In this document: in pieces, positions 1 to 7,701 of the stretch | Numbering within the stretch: position 1 is the stretch's first letter | Layout: every line of letters begins with the position of its first letter | Source: Acholeplasmataceae bacterium | GTDB taxonomy: Bacteria > Bacillota > Negativicutes > Acidaminococcales > Acidaminococcaceae | Assembly (NCBI GenBank): GCA_012517145.1 | Contig: JAAYVM010000143.1 | Span: 1-32,712 of the forward strand | Reading direction: 5' to 3' | Length of the DNA stretch: 32,712 nt | Notes under the pieces: generated by a model | What the model was told of the DNA's origin: nothing | Databases searched by the model: none | The model's input: only the letters and a program-made list of their open reading frames with translations | Position numbers and translations under genes: made by a program

Positions 1-438
1 AGACAGTGGCAACAGGCTGAGGAGGGAAATGATGATAGCACCGCTGCCCGTACCTAAATCCAGAATTCTAATTTTATTACTGCTGTCATTCAGCTCAATC
101 AGGGTTTCTACTAAGAGCTCTGTTTCCGGTCGCGGTACCAGTACAGCAGGTGTTACCTTAAACGTATAATTCATGAAGGCTTTTTCGCCCAAAATATAGG
201 CCAAAGGTTCCTGCCGTCCGCGCCGCAAAACAAATTCTCTGTATTTGGCGAGCTCGTCAGCTTTAAGCGGCTGGTCAAAATGTACATAAAGATTAATACG
301 TGGGCAGGAAAGGACAGCACAAAGCAGTATCTCTGCATCCAAACGGGGATTTTCTATCCCCTTGTCTGCGAAATACTGCCTGGTCCAATCCAATATTTTG
401 ACGATAGTCCAAACATCTTTTGTCTGTGCCTCTTCCAT
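1..438 (-). CDS. prmC: Release factor glutamine methyltransferase PrmC (N-terminal part, cut by window edge)
   Basis: PrmC (HemK) methylates the glutamine of the GGQ motif in peptide release factors, using S-adenosylmethionine. I translated this stretch by hand: it begins [10 protein letters not shown] and stays open to base 1. It shows the family's N-terminal helical domain, with RLDAEILL near residue 33 and EPLAYILG near residue 80. The start of the SAM-binding Rossmann domain follows, with VPRPETE and then DLGTGSGA. The catalytic NPPY motif lies beyond the window. The ATG at 436-438 overlaps the prfA stop by one base (TAATG), so translation is coupled to its own substrate, RF1. prfA-prmC pairing is common in bacteria. 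Confidence 0.93.
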   Translation of the reverse strand, partial: MEEAQTKDVWTIVKILDWTRQYFADKGIENPRLDAEILLCAVLSCPRINLYVHFDQPLKADELAKYREFVLRRGRQEPLAYILGEKAFMNYTFKVTPAVLVPRPETELLVETLIELNDSSNKIRILDLGTGSGAIIISLLSLLPLS

Positions 439-1505
439 TATTTCACCTGCTGCAAACGTTCACTTTGTTTGGCAGTAACAAGCGCATCCAATAATTCATC
501 CAGATTACCATTAATAATGGTATCCAGTTTATGCAGAGTAAGACCGATGCGGTGATCGGTAACACGTCCCTGCGGGAAATTATAGGTTCTGATGCGTTCG
601 CTGCGGTCGCCGGTTCCTACCTGGCTCTTGCGATCTTCAGCGGTTGCCATGCGTTGTTCTTCTTCAGCTTTTTCCAGAATTCTTGCCCTTAATACACGCA
701 AGCATTTTTCTCTGTTTTTCAACTGTGACTTTTCATCCTGACATTGAGCCACAATACCTGTCGGCAGATGCGTTATCCTTACTGCGGATTCCGTCTTATT
801 GACATACTGGCCGCCTGCGCCGCCTGCACGATAGGTATCAACTCGTAAGTCTGCAGGGTTAATTTCCACATCAACATCTTCGGCTTCAGGCAATACAGCA
901 ACAGTAACTGTCGAAGTGTGCACGCGGCCTTGCGATTCCGTCTCCGGCACACGCTGGACGCGGTGAACTCCGCTTTCAAATTTCAAACGGCTGAAAACAC
1001 CGTTCCCTGATATCTGGAAAACAACTTCTTTAAAACCACCCAGACCAGTCGGGTTGGAGTCGAGAATCTCTGTGCGCCAACCCCGCTCTTCGGCATAACG
1101 GGTATACATACGGAATAATACCCCAGCGAAAAGAGCAGCCTCATCACCACCGGCACCGCCGCGTATTTCCATGATGACATCCTTATCATCATTAGGATCA
1201 GAAGGCAGCAGCAAAATAGTTAATTTTTCCTCGTAGCCTGCGACCTCCGGTTTTAGTTCCTTCAGTTCTTCTTCTGCCATCTCTACAAGCTCGGAATCTT
1301 CGTGAGCATCGATTATTTCCTGGTCTTCCTTTATCTTATGCATAAGTGCCTTGTATTCGCGAAAAACCGCCACAATGTCAGCTAATTTTGCATGAGCTTT
1401 GGTGCATTTTTGCCACTCTGCCTGATTACTGATGACATCCGGATCGCTGATACGCGCTTCCAGGTCCAGAAATCTATCTTCTAACGCTTGTAATTTATCT
1501 AACAT
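438..1505 (-). CDS. prfA: Peptide chain release factor 1 (RF1)
   Basis: RF1 recognises UAA and UAG in the ribosomal A site and triggers peptide release. The 355-residue protein has the family's usual length. The GGQ motif is at residues 231-233, followed by [17 protein letters not shown]. The stop-codon-reading tripeptide is P-E-T at 187-189, the P-x-T form of RF1 rather than the SPF of RF2. The N-terminal 100 residues are an acidic helical domain. The start lies one base after the stop of the DUF1385 gene, and the 3' end overlaps prmC by one base, so it sits in the middle of an rpmE-DUF1385-prfA-prmC operon. Confidence 0.97.
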   Translation of the reverse strand: MLDKLQALEDRFLDLEARISDPDVISNQAEWQKCTKAHAKLADIVAVFREYKALMHKIKEDQEIIDAHEDSELVEMAEEELKELKPEVAGYEEKLTILLLPSDPNDDKDVIMEIRGGAGGDEAALFAGVLFRMYTRYAEERGWRTEILDSNPTGLGGFKEVVFQISGNGVFSRLKFESGVHRVQRVPETESQGRVHTSTVTVAVLPEAEDVDVEINPADLRVDTYRAGGAGGQYVNKTESAVRITHLPTGIVAQCQDEKSQLKNREKCLRVLRARILEKAEEEQRMATAEDRKSQVGTGDRSERIRTYNFPQGRVTDHRIGLTLHKLDTIINGNLDELLDALVTAKQSERLQQVK

Positions 1506-1506
1506 C

Positions 1507-2415
1507 TCATTCTTCTCCTACACTAACCTCTGCCGCTTCCAAGGCAGGTTCTTCTTCCGGCAGCACAGCCTTCAGGGCAGCGATTGCAACTTCTATCTGT
1601 GAGTCATCCGGCTCACGGGTAGTAAGTTTCTGCAAATAAAGCCCCGGAAGAATAGCCGTACGTACCCAGTTATGTTCCATGTGCGTACCGGCATAACGAA
1701 TAATTTCATAACTGATACCGGCAATAACAGGCATCAGGATAATTCTTGATAAAATTCTTTCGAGCAGATTAGGCCACCCTAAGAAGGTAAAAACAAACAT
1801 ACTGATAATCATGACGATCATCAGGAAATTAGTGCCACAGCGCGGATGCAGCGTTGTAAAGCCACGCACGTTTGGCACTTCCAGCGGCAAGCCGGCTTCA
1901 TAAGCAAAAATTGTCTTATGCTCAGCACCATGATACTGAAATACCCTTTGAATATCTTTCATCTTAGATATTGCGCCAATATAAATGAGGAAAATCGCCA
2001 TGCGCAATAAACCTTCGAAAAGATTGAGCGCCATATGATTTTCTGTCCAGGTTTTCACAAAACGCATCGACCATGTCGGGAGTACAATAAAAAGTGCGAT
2101 TGCGAGTACCATAGAAAAGGCAATCGTCATCGCCATTTCTTTGCCTGTAATCTGCTCCTCTTCTTCCCCGGAAACCTGCGCCGAATACGAAAGCGCCTTC
2201 ATGCCGAGCACCAAGGACTCACAAAGAACGACAACACCACGCAGAAAAGGCTTCTTAAAAATCGGATATTTGTCGGCAATAGAACCGGAAGCCATTTTAT
2301 CTATAATAATTTCACCGTTCGGCTGCCTGACTGCTACAGCAATATTACCGGCAGCTCCACGCATCATGACGCCTTCAATGACGGCCTGACCGCCAACATT
2401 TGGTTTTCTTTCCAT
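1507..2415 (-). CDS. DUF1385 family multi-pass membrane protein (YqhQ-like)
   Basis: This is a 302-residue membrane protein of the DUF1385 family (Bacillus YqhQ), whose biochemical role is not established. Family hallmarks visible are [14 protein letters not shown] at residues 7-20, [13 protein letters not shown] at 161-173 and [10 protein letters not shown] at 189-198; the conserved His, Glu and Cys suggest a metal or catalytic site, which is inference. Likely membrane segments are near 97-113, 134-150, 198-214 and 222-238. The start ATG has an AGGAG seven bases upstream. The gene follows rpmE and precedes prfA by one base, an arrangement common in Firmicutes, so it is co-transcribed with translation-termination genes. 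Confidence 0.88.
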   Translation of the reverse strand: MERKPNVGGQAVIEGVMMRGAAGNIAVAVRQPNGEIIIDKMASGSIADKYPIFKKPFLRGVVVLCESLVLGMKALSYSAQVSGEEEEQITGKEMAMTIAFSMVLAIALFIVLPTWSMRFVKTWTENHMALNLFEGLLRMAIFLIYIGAISKMKDIQRVFQYHGAEHKTIFAYEAGLPLEVPNVRGFTTLHPRCGTNFLMIVMIISMFVFTFLGWPNLLERILSRIILMPVIAGISYEIIRYAGTHMEHNWVRTAILPGLYLQKLTTREPDDSQIEVAIAALKAVLPEEEPALEAAEVSVGEE

Positions 2416-2461
2416 TGTTTTTCTCCTAATTGCAATTAACGAAAAGGTTTAGATATAAACA

Positions 2462-2483
2462 CAGCAGAGCCCCGGCTCTGCTG
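2462..2483 (-). terminator. Perfect 10-bp hairpin between rpmE and the DUF1385 gene
   Basis: The arms at 2462-2471 and 2474-2483 are perfectly complementary and GC-rich. It begins ten bases after the rpmE stop. Reading leftwards it is followed by a weak T-rich tail (TGTTTATAT). The following gene is only about 50 bases away with no clear promoter, so it probably acts as a partial attenuator or RNA-processing/stability hairpin that lets rpmE be expressed above the downstream genes. That role is inference. Confidence 0.6.
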
Positions 2484-2492
2484 CGACAATTG

Positions 2493-2696
2493 TTATTGTT
2501 CTGTTTTATAGCGTTTGTTGAATTTTTCAATACGGCCGCGTGCTGCCATATTACGTTGTTGACCAGTAAAGAACGGATGGCATTTGGAGCAGACATCAAC
2601 GTGCAATTCATTTTTTACTGAACCTGACATAAATGTATTTCCACAGGCACAAACCACTTTGGTTTCGCCGTATTTCGGATGGATTGTTTCTTTCAT
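2493..2696 (-). CDS. rpmE: 50S ribosomal protein L31, zinc-binding type, copy 1
   Basis: This is the 67-residue large-subunit protein L31, part of the bridge between ribosomal subunits. The zinc-ribbon cysteines are C16, C18, C36 and C39 (CACG and CSKC), so this is the zinc-binding (C+) form. An in-frame start 24 bases upstream exists, but the ATG at 2694-2696 is preceded by AGAGGTG at good spacing and gives the family start [11 protein letters not shown], so I chose it. It is the first gene of the operon read from the promoter at 2742-2770. A second, very similar copy lies at 3640-3846. Confidence 0.95.
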   Translation of the reverse strand: MKETIHPKYGETKVVCACGNTFMSGSVKNELHVDVCSKCHPFFTGQQRNMAARGRIEKFNKRYKTEQ

Positions 2697-2741
2697 CTTT
2701 CTGCACCTCTCTTTAATCAAAACTACTACCTAAGCTTATAA

Positions 2742-2770
2742 ATTATAACACAGTGGAAAGTCGCATGCAA
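2742..2770 (-). promoter_or_regulatory. Sigma-A type promoter of rpmE copy 1
   Basis: On the minus strand, a TTGCAT -35 box (2765-2770), a 17-base spacer and a TATAAT -10 box (2742-2747) with a TGT extended -10. The predicted start is about 40 bases before the rpmE ATG. The -10 flank TGTGTTATAAT and the spacing are shared with the promoter of the second rpmE copy. Confidence 0.85.
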
Positions 2771-2824
2771 CACCTTTCATAGTCGGGCTAAGCTTAACAA
2801 GAGTGCCAATCGATATTGTCTAAA

Positions 2825-2930
2825 GGCAATGGCTAAAGAGTTCCTCTGGCTGCTTCCACACGCGACCATATGACTGCAAGCAGTCAGTCGCTGATGTGCA
2901 GCAAGCCCGTCACTTCTTTAGTCCTTGCTC
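2825..2930. repeat. Structured intergenic repeat, copy A
   Basis: This element of about 106 bases lies upstream of rpmE copy 1. Its ends are inverted repeats: GGCAATGGCTAAAGA at 2825-2839, and TCTTTAG followed by a degenerate partner at 2915-2930. Inside are an inverted pair GCGAC...GTCGC and a central hairpin GACTG-CAAG-CAGTC. The core CTTCCACACGCGAC and GTCGCTGATGTGCAGCA recurs in copies B and C. I see no ORF in it. It resembles a small non-autonomous palindromic repeat or a structured RNA; which of the two is unknown. Confidence 0.75.
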
Positions 2931-2963
2931 TCTTCGTACGTTCTGAGCGACACCATTTGCATA

Positions 2964-3047
2964 TCTTTCCACCCGCGACTATTATTCGCCTGCAAGCAGC
3001 CGGTCGCTGATGTGCAGCAGGCCCATCAATTTGTTATCCTTGCTAAC
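2964..3047. repeat. Structured intergenic repeat, copy B (left end degraded)
   Basis: It shares the core of copies A and C: CCACCCGCGAC, then CTGCAAGCAG, then GGTCGCTGATGTGCAGCAGGCCC. The right end aligns with copy A through TCCTTGCT. The left terminal repeat is not recognisable, and the central loop is three bases longer than in A and C. The right end supplies TTGCTA, which serves as a plausible -35 box for the thioesterase gene. Confidence 0.7.
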
Positions 3048-3068
3048 CTCATCACCGTATGCTATATT
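3040..3068 (+). promoter_or_regulatory. Promoter of the thioesterase gene
   Basis: TTGCTA (3040-3045), a 17-base spacer and TATATT (3063-3068) with a TGC extended -10. The predicted start is about 35 bases before the ATG. The -35 box lies in the right end of repeat copy B. Confidence 0.65.
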
Positions 3069-3111
3069 ATCAATAAATAGTCAATATCCAAGAGGAAGGA
3101 AAGGTGTCGCA

Positions 3112-3576
3112 ATGAGCAAATTAAGTTCTGACAGCCTTATTTATATCAGTGAAGTAATGATGCCTCATCAAGCTAACGTAGCAGGCAATATACATGGCGG
3201 TGAAATAATTAAAATAATGGATTCGGCAGCCTATGCTTCTGCGCGTCGCTATGCACGCTCCAACGTTGTAACGGCAAGAATCGACGAGGTAGAATTCCAT
3301 CTGCCAATCATGATTGGTGATCTTGTGACCTGCACGGCGCAAGTCGTTTATGTTGGCAAATCGTCAATGGAAGTCGCTGTAACAGTTGATGTCGAAGATC
3401 TTGAGACTGAAGGGAAAAAACGTGCCCTATCGGCTTTCTTTACGATGGTTGCGCTTGATAAAAAAGGTAAACCGAATCCGGTTGCCAGCCTGAAACTATT
3501 GACACCGGAAGAAGAAAAAGCTTTTGCCGAAGGTCAGAAACGTTATGAAGGCCATAAATTAAGAAAACAAAAATAA
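3112..3576 (+). CDS. Hotdog-fold acyl-CoA thioesterase (YkhA/BFIT-like)
   Basis: This enzyme probably hydrolyses acyl-CoA thioesters in the cytoplasm. The 154-residue protein is a single hotdog domain. The signature N26-x-H28-G29-G30 with D37 matches the acyl-CoA hydrolase subgroup (NIHGGEIIKIMD), and the C-terminal tail is charged. A longer reading frame starts at 3010, but the ATG at 3112 has AGGAAGGAAAGGTG just upstream and gives the family-like start, and the extra residues would cover the promoter and repeat. It is a single-gene unit between the two rpmE copies on the opposite strand and ends at a shared bidirectional terminator. The exact substrate cannot be told. Confidence 0.9.
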   Translation: MSKLSSDSLIYISEVMMPHQANVAGNIHGGEIIKIMDSAAYASARRYARSNVVTARIDEVEFHLPIMIGDLVTCTAQVVYVGKSSMEVAVTVDVEDLETEGKKRALSAFFTMVALDKKGKPNPVASLKLLTPEEEKAFAEGQKRYEGHKLRKQK

Positions 3577-3592
3577 TAAAACAAAAATAATA
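3565..3592 (+). repeat. Tandem duplication of a 14-bp AT-rich unit over the thioesterase stop codon
   Basis: The unit AAACAAAAATAATA occurs twice in direct tandem (3565-3578 and 3579-3592). The first copy contains the stop codon of the thioesterase gene. It looks like a replication-slippage duplication. Confidence 0.7.
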
Positions 3593-3600
3593 AAACACAT

Positions 3601-3636
3601 AAAAAAACAGGACGAAATTTTTCGTCCTGTTTTTTT
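3601..3636. terminator. Bidirectional terminator between thioesterase and rpmE copy 2
   Basis: An 11-bp perfect stem (3607-3617 with 3620-3630, ACAGGACGAAA) is flanked by a run of A on the left and a run of T on the right, so it works in both directions. It ends the plus-strand thioesterase and, three bases after its stop codon, the minus-strand rpmE copy 2. Confidence 0.92.
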
Positions 3637-3639
3637 CTA

Positions 3640-3846
3640 TTATTTCTCATCAGTTTTATAACGTTTGTTGAATTTCTCGATACGACCACGAGCTGACAAA
3701 TTACGTTGCTGGCCGGTGAAGAATGGATGACATTTGGAACAAACATCAACATGCAATTCGGTTCTTACAGAACCGGACATAAATGTATTTCCACAAGCGC
3801 AAACTACTTTGCTTTCACTAAATTTTGGGTGAATTCCGTCTTTCAC
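3640..3846 (-). CDS. rpmE: 50S ribosomal protein L31, zinc-binding type, copy 2
   Basis: A second L31 gene of 68 residues, very similar to copy 1 and keeping the same four zinc cysteines (CACG, CSKC). The start is probably the GTG at 3844-3846, giving (M)KDGIHPKF, because GAGGTG lies just upstream; the longer in-frame GTG at 3861 overlaps that ribosome-binding site. It is monocistronic, with its own promoter (3908-3936) and terminator. Bacteria with two L31 genes often have one zinc-binding and one zinc-free form under zinc control; here both are zinc-binding, so the usual zinc-sparing explanation does not fit. Confidence 0.93.
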   Translation of the reverse strand: MKDGIHPKFSESKVVCACGNTFMSGSVRTELHVDVCSKCHPFFTGQQRNLSARGRIEKFNKRYKTDEK

Positions 3847-3907
3847 TATCGTACACCTCACTTTACCTAAAACTATTTATAAATAATTTTCAATATTCAC
3901 GGTAGTC

Positions 3908-3936
3908 ATTATAACACACGGAAATATTTGTTGCAA
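3908..3936 (-). promoter_or_regulatory. Promoter of rpmE copy 2
   Basis: On the minus strand, TTGCAA (3931-3936), a 17-base spacer and TATAAT (3908-3913) with the same TGTGT extended -10 flank as copy 1. The leader is about 55 bases. The likeness of the two promoters indicates that they were duplicated together with the genes. Confidence 0.85.
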
Positions 3937-3977
3937 GCCTTACAAAAAAACAACTTCTCAAAAATATAGGTATATCT

Positions 3978-4082
3978 GGCAATAGTTAAATAGTTCCTCG
4001 CACTGCTTCCACACGCGACTACTCGTCTGTAAACAGCCGGTCGCTGACGTGCAGCAGGCCCGTCGTATCTTTAGCCATCGCC
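3978..4082. repeat. Structured intergenic repeat, copy C
   Basis: A full-length copy of about 105 bases, 41 bases upstream of the rpmE copy 2 promoter. The ends are GGCAATAGTTAAATAG and TCTTTAGCCATCGCC, imperfect inverted repeats of each other. The core carries CTTCCACACGCGAC, CTGTAAACAG and GGTCGCTGACGTGCAGCAGGCCCGTCG. Against copy A, the central pair changes from CTGC/GCAG to CTGT/ACAG, a coordinated change. It also lies directly after the stop of the EAL-protein gene, where I see no ordinary terminator. Confidence 0.75.
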
Positions 4083-4109
4083 TTGATTGTCGTTCTTAGC
4101 GTTCGAGTA

Positions 4110-7016
4110 TTATACAACTTCCCAACTCAGCATATTTTCGAATTCTGACGAAGGCATTGGCTTAGCAAAATGATAACCTTGCACCAGGTTGCAGCCGATA
4201 GCTTTTAAAAAAGCAACCTGTTCCTTAGTCTCAACCCCTTCGGCAACAACCCTCATGCCCAATTTCTGGGCCATCAAAACAACTGTTTCAATAATACGCC
4301 TTCCTCTTTCACTGCTGGTTTTATTATGAAAAAACAGCTGGTCAATCTTAAGAGTATCAAAAGGCATGGTATGCAGGATATTTAGTGAGGAATAGCCGCT
4401 GCCAAAATCATCGATGGCGAGACTTACACCCAATCTGGCGATATTATTAAATACTTCAACCAGAAAGTCTTCCGAAGCCATAGGCATATGCTCAGTAAGT
4501 TCCAGTTCCAGGAGTTCGGGCGGCACTCGATATTTACTGATAATTGCACCATACTCGCTAACAAAATCAGGATCAAGCAAGTGCAGCCGGGAAACATTGA
4601 CTGCTATTGGCAATACTTTGCGTCCCTCGTCCAGCCATTTGCGGATATCGGCACAAACGAGCTCAAAAACATAAACGTCAAGTTTGAGCACAAAGCCATT
4701 TCTTTCAAAAAGGTCTATGAATTCACCCGGCATGATCAAGCCTTTATCCGAAACCCAGCGGACAAGTGCCTCGGCCCCAGCTACTTTTTCTGTATTTAAA
4801 TCATATTTTGGCTGGTAATAAACAATGAATTCCCTGTTCTGCAGAGCCTGATCCATCTTGTTCTCAATTTCTGCCTCGCGGATGGTTCTCTCTCCTAAAT
4901 CGGCTTCATAGAAGACAATGCCCCCTCTACAGCCATTTTTGGCCTCCACGCGTGCCAGGTCAACTAACTCCATCATTTTTTCCAGATCCTGTTCACCTTT
5001 TGTTGGCCTATATACGCCATAGGCTAGAGAAATATTATATAAGGCAGCACTTTTTGCTATCTCAGACTTAATGCTTTCCTGCATATCGGTTAATCTTTTT
5101 CTTATGGCGGCATCACCTGTATCCTGCAAAAGAAGAATGAATAAATCATTGCTGCCATGAGCTAAAATTTCATTTCCCTGAATAGTGTCTGCCACCTTGC
5201 GGCAGAGCAAACGCAAAAGTCGCTTACCTTCCTTAGGTCCGAATCCTGTCGTTACTGAACGGAAATGGTTAATATCAAACATTACGATGACGTAACCGCC
5301 TCCTTTTACCAATTCAGCAGCGTCAATTTTAAATTTTTCAAAATTTCTCATGCCAGTCAGTTTATCATAAAAAGCAATCTTTTCCAGCGCTTTTTCCTTA
5401 CGCTTCTCCAGCAGATAAAAATAACCAAAGCCAGCCAGAAATAAAAATATAAGGGAAGCTATAATCTGGTAAAGATATTTTTTAACCAAAATGGAAAAGG
5501 TCAGATGATAGGGAATCTGGGCAATACTGGAAGTAATAATTCTATTGCGTTCTTCCGGCCTCATATTTGCTATTACTTTGTTGAGAATGCTCAAAAGTTT
5601 CTGGTCCCGGCTATAGGAAAGGCCGAAAGATAGAACCTGCCCACCATGCCCATAAGGCAACAGCTGCAAGTTTTCGTTGCCAGGTTCCTGCAGATATTTC
5701 TGCAGAATATAAGTGTTATCGACTACAAAATCAACTTCGCCGTCGCGCATTGCTTCCATGGCATCTTCCAAAGTTTCGTAGCTAATAACGGAAGCCATGG
5801 GAAAACCTTTTCTCAGAGTATTTTTTATTCCCACGCGCCCATCAGCTATACCGATGAAAAATGCCCCTGTCGGCATAGTCCCCTTCATGCTGATGAAAGA
5901 AAGCGGCAAATCCAGATATGGTTTACTCAAACCAAGATTATAAAGACGGCTGTCGCCATTTGCTTTATCATAACCGCAAATAATGTCGGCTTCCCCGTTT
6001 GCCGTGATATTATAAAAATCCTTGTAATTATCAGTCTTTACAAAATCAAATTTAAGTCCGGTTTTCTCAGAAACTATTTGCAGAAAATCAACAGCAATCC
6101 CTCGGACAATTCCCTCTTCCTTATCATAGTAAGCAACGGGCTGCCAGTTTTGGTCATAGGCAACCTTTAGCTCCGGTTGGCTTTTAATAAACTCAACTTC
6201 CTCGCGAGTGAATGAAAGCTTAAAAGCTGGGCTGCTGCCATAATATTTATCCTGCAAAGTCTCTCGGTACTGCAGATTATCAGCAAAAATTCTAGTACAG
6301 GCGTTATCAATGCTGTTAATCAGCGCCTGATTATCTTTGCGAGCAAGAAAGAATCCTGGCTGTGGCTGAAAACGCGCAACAACCTTTCCATCTTCTATTT
6401 GCGCAAAGCTGCTTGTAGCCACTGCATCAATACTGCCATTACGCAAAGCCGTAAACATATCATTCAACTTATCAAATTCGACTTTATTAATGCGAAAGTT
6501 ATGCTCCGCTGCATACTCATCAAGATTTTTACTGATATTGCTTCCCTTCAGGAAGCCAACCTTCATGCCGTCAAACTTGCCAAAATCTTCATAATAGATG
6601 TCCTCACGGTTTTGATTCACACATAGTACCGAATAAATCATACCGACATAGTTTTGCGAATATGCAAATTTGTTCATCCTTGCAGAAGTCTTCTGTAAAC
6701 TTGTCATCAGGTCAATTTCGCCGTTTTCCAGCCTCGTCATGCATTCTTCAAGAGTGCCATAAACAAATTCATATTCCCAGCCTGTATATTCAGCTATGTC
6801 CTTTAAAAACTCGTAGCTGTAGCCAGAATACCCATCGTTGCCGTCAACACTCAGATAATTATCATAACCATAATAGCCCACCCTGATAGTTTGCTTCTGC
6901 CCTCGCTCGGCTGCGCTGGCAAAAGAAAAGCCGCCCAAAATGAAAAACAGGCAAGAAAACAGCGTTAACATTAATAACTTTTGGTTTCTTAACCTGATCA
7001 TCATTTTGCGCAGCAT
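4110..7016 (-). CDS. Membrane sensor with tandem periplasmic binding domains, degenerate GGDEF and EAL domains
   Basis: Probably a ligand-sensing cyclic-di-GMP phosphodiesterase of 968 residues. In order: a signal peptide (about 1-36); two SBP_bac_3-type solute-binding domains (about 43-266 and 282-500); a membrane helix (about 515-536); a GGDEF domain (about 546-706); and an EAL domain (about 721-961). The GGDEF signature is degenerate (GSNDLF at 621-626), so cyclase activity is unlikely. The EAL domain keeps AEALVRW (EAL at 749-751), NVSRLHL, ELTE, DDFGSGYSSL, KIDQLF, AEGVET and QGYHFAKP, so hydrolysis of c-di-GMP is likely. I start at the ATG at 7014-7016, which has AAGGAG seven bases upstream; in-frame ATGs up to 7088 lack a ribosome-binding site. 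It is a single gene. The ligand is unknown; SBP_bac_3 domains usually bind amino acids or related compounds. Confidence 0.9.
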   Translation of the reverse strand: MLRKMMIRLRNQKLLMLTLFSCLFFILGGFSFASAAERGQKQTIRVGYYGYDNYLSVDGNDGYSGYSYEFLKDIAEYTGWEYEFVYGTLEECMTRLENGEIDLMTSLQKTSARMNKFAYSQNYVGMIYSVLCVNQNREDIYYEDFGKFDGMKVGFLKGSNISKNLDEYAAEHNFRINKVEFDKLNDMFTALRNGSIDAVATSSFAQIEDGKVVARFQPQPGFFLARKDNQALINSIDNACTRIFADNLQYRETLQDKYYGSSPAFKLSFTREEVEFIKSQPELKVAYDQNWQPVAYYDKEEGIVRGIAVDFLQIVSEKTGLKFDFVKTDNYKDFYNITANGEADIICGYDKANGDSRLYNLGLSKPYLDLPLSFISMKGTMPTGAFFIGIADGRVGIKNTLRKGFPMASVISYETLEDAMEAMRDGEVDFVVDNTYILQKYLQEPGNENLQLLPYGHGGQVLSFGLSYSRDQKLLSILNKVIANMRPEERNRIITSSIAQIPYHLTFSILVKKYLYQIIASLIFLFLAGFGYFYLLEKRKEKALEKIAFYDKLTGMRNFEKFKIDAAELVKGGGYVIVMFDINHFRSVTTGFGPKEGKRLLRLLCRKVADTIQGNEILAHGSNDLFILLLQDTGDAAIRKRLTDMQESIKSEIAKSAALYNISLAYGVYRPTKGEQDLEKMMELVDLARVEAKNGCRGGIVFYEADLGERTIREAEIENKMDQALQNREFIVYYQPKYDLNTEKVAGAEALVRWVSDKGLIMPGEFIDLFERNGFVLKLDVYVFELVCADIRKWLDEGRKVLPIAVNVSRLHLLDPDFVSEYGAIISKYRVPPELLELELTEHMPMASEDFLVEVFNNIARLGVSLAIDDFGSGYSSLNILHTMPFDTLKIDQLFFHNKTSSERGRRIIETVVLMAQKLGMRVVAEGVETKEQVAFLKAIGCNLVQGYHFAKPMPSSEFENMLSWEVV

Positions 7017-7051
7017 AGCGGCACTCCTTAATATATAATCAGCACTAGAAT

Positions 7052-7081
7052 ATTTTATCACATTAAAAGTATTTTTGTACA
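7052..7081 (-). promoter_or_regulatory. Possible promoter of the EAL sensor gene
   Basis: On the minus strand, TGTACA (7076-7081), an 18-base spacer and TAAAAT (7052-7057) preceded by TGA. The -35 match is poor, but a promoter here would place the start site just before the chosen ATG at 7016 and argues against the longer reading frame. Confidence 0.4.
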
Positions 7082-7116
7082 TAAACATTGCACAGAAGCT
7101 AAGGAGCTATCATTTT

Positions 7117-7683
7117 CTATTTTTTCTTATTGTATTCCTGCATCACCGTATCCATGTCTTGCCGCAGCCAGCATTCAACAGCATCAGCTGTTCGTTTCAC
7201 TGCTTCAGCCACAGCTTCTGCCTCATCAGCGTAAAACCTCTGCAAAACATGCTTGATTACGTCTTTTCTTTCCCCCGCCGGATGACCGATACCTACTTTA
7301 AACCGCGGAAATTCAGCTGTACCGAGATGTTCCTGAATAGATTTGATACCATTATGGCCGCCGGCAGACCCTTTCCGCCTTATGCGTATCTGGCCGCATG
7401 GTAAATCCAGGTCATCCTGAATTACTGCCACATCCTCAGGTGCAATATGGTAAAAATTGGCAAAATCGGCTACCGCAAAGCCACTAAGGTTCATATAGGT
7501 AGTTGGTTTAATTAGAAAAACTTTTTCAGGCATACGATATTCAACGTAGAAAGCATTGTCGGCTTCCTTCCACTTTGTTTCGCCCCAACGCTTTGCCAAT
7601 TCATCGGCAACCATAAAGCCTATATTATGACGGGTATTTTCGTATTCTTTTCCGACGTTGCCAAGTCCTACAATTAATTTCAT
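7117..7683 (-). CDS. pth: Peptidyl-tRNA hydrolase
   Basis: Pth releases tRNA from peptidyl-tRNAs that drop off the ribosome. The 188-residue protein has the full set of active-site residues: N9 in GLGN, H19 in TRHNIGF, N65 in TYMNLSG, D91 in IQDDLDLP and N111 in GGHNG. A GGAAGGA precedes the ATG. It follows the polysaccharide deacetylase gene by 18 bases and is the last gene of this group. The prs-pth association is ancient in Firmicutes; here the deacetylase lies between them. Confidence 0.97.
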   Translation of the reverse strand: MKLIVGLGNVGKEYENTRHNIGFMVADELAKRWGETKWKEADNAFYVEYRMPEKVFLIKPTTYMNLSGFAVADFANFYHIAPEDVAVIQDDLDLPCGQIRIRRKGSAGGHNGIKSIQEHLGTAEFPRFKVGIGHPAGERKDVIKHVLQRFYADEAEAVAEAVKRTADAVECWLRQDMDTVMQEYNKKK

Positions 7684-7701
7684 GAATTATTCCTTCCTGC
7701 T

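Noticed and set aside
2035-2439. Plus-strand ORF opposite the DUF1385 gene
   Set aside because: Antisense to a conserved membrane protein; composition is that of a reversed frame.
5646-6170. A 174-codon plus-strand ORF inside the EAL sensor gene
   Set aside because: It is antisense to a well-conserved coding region, has no ribosome-binding site and its translation has no recognisable domain; it is a shadow of the real frame.
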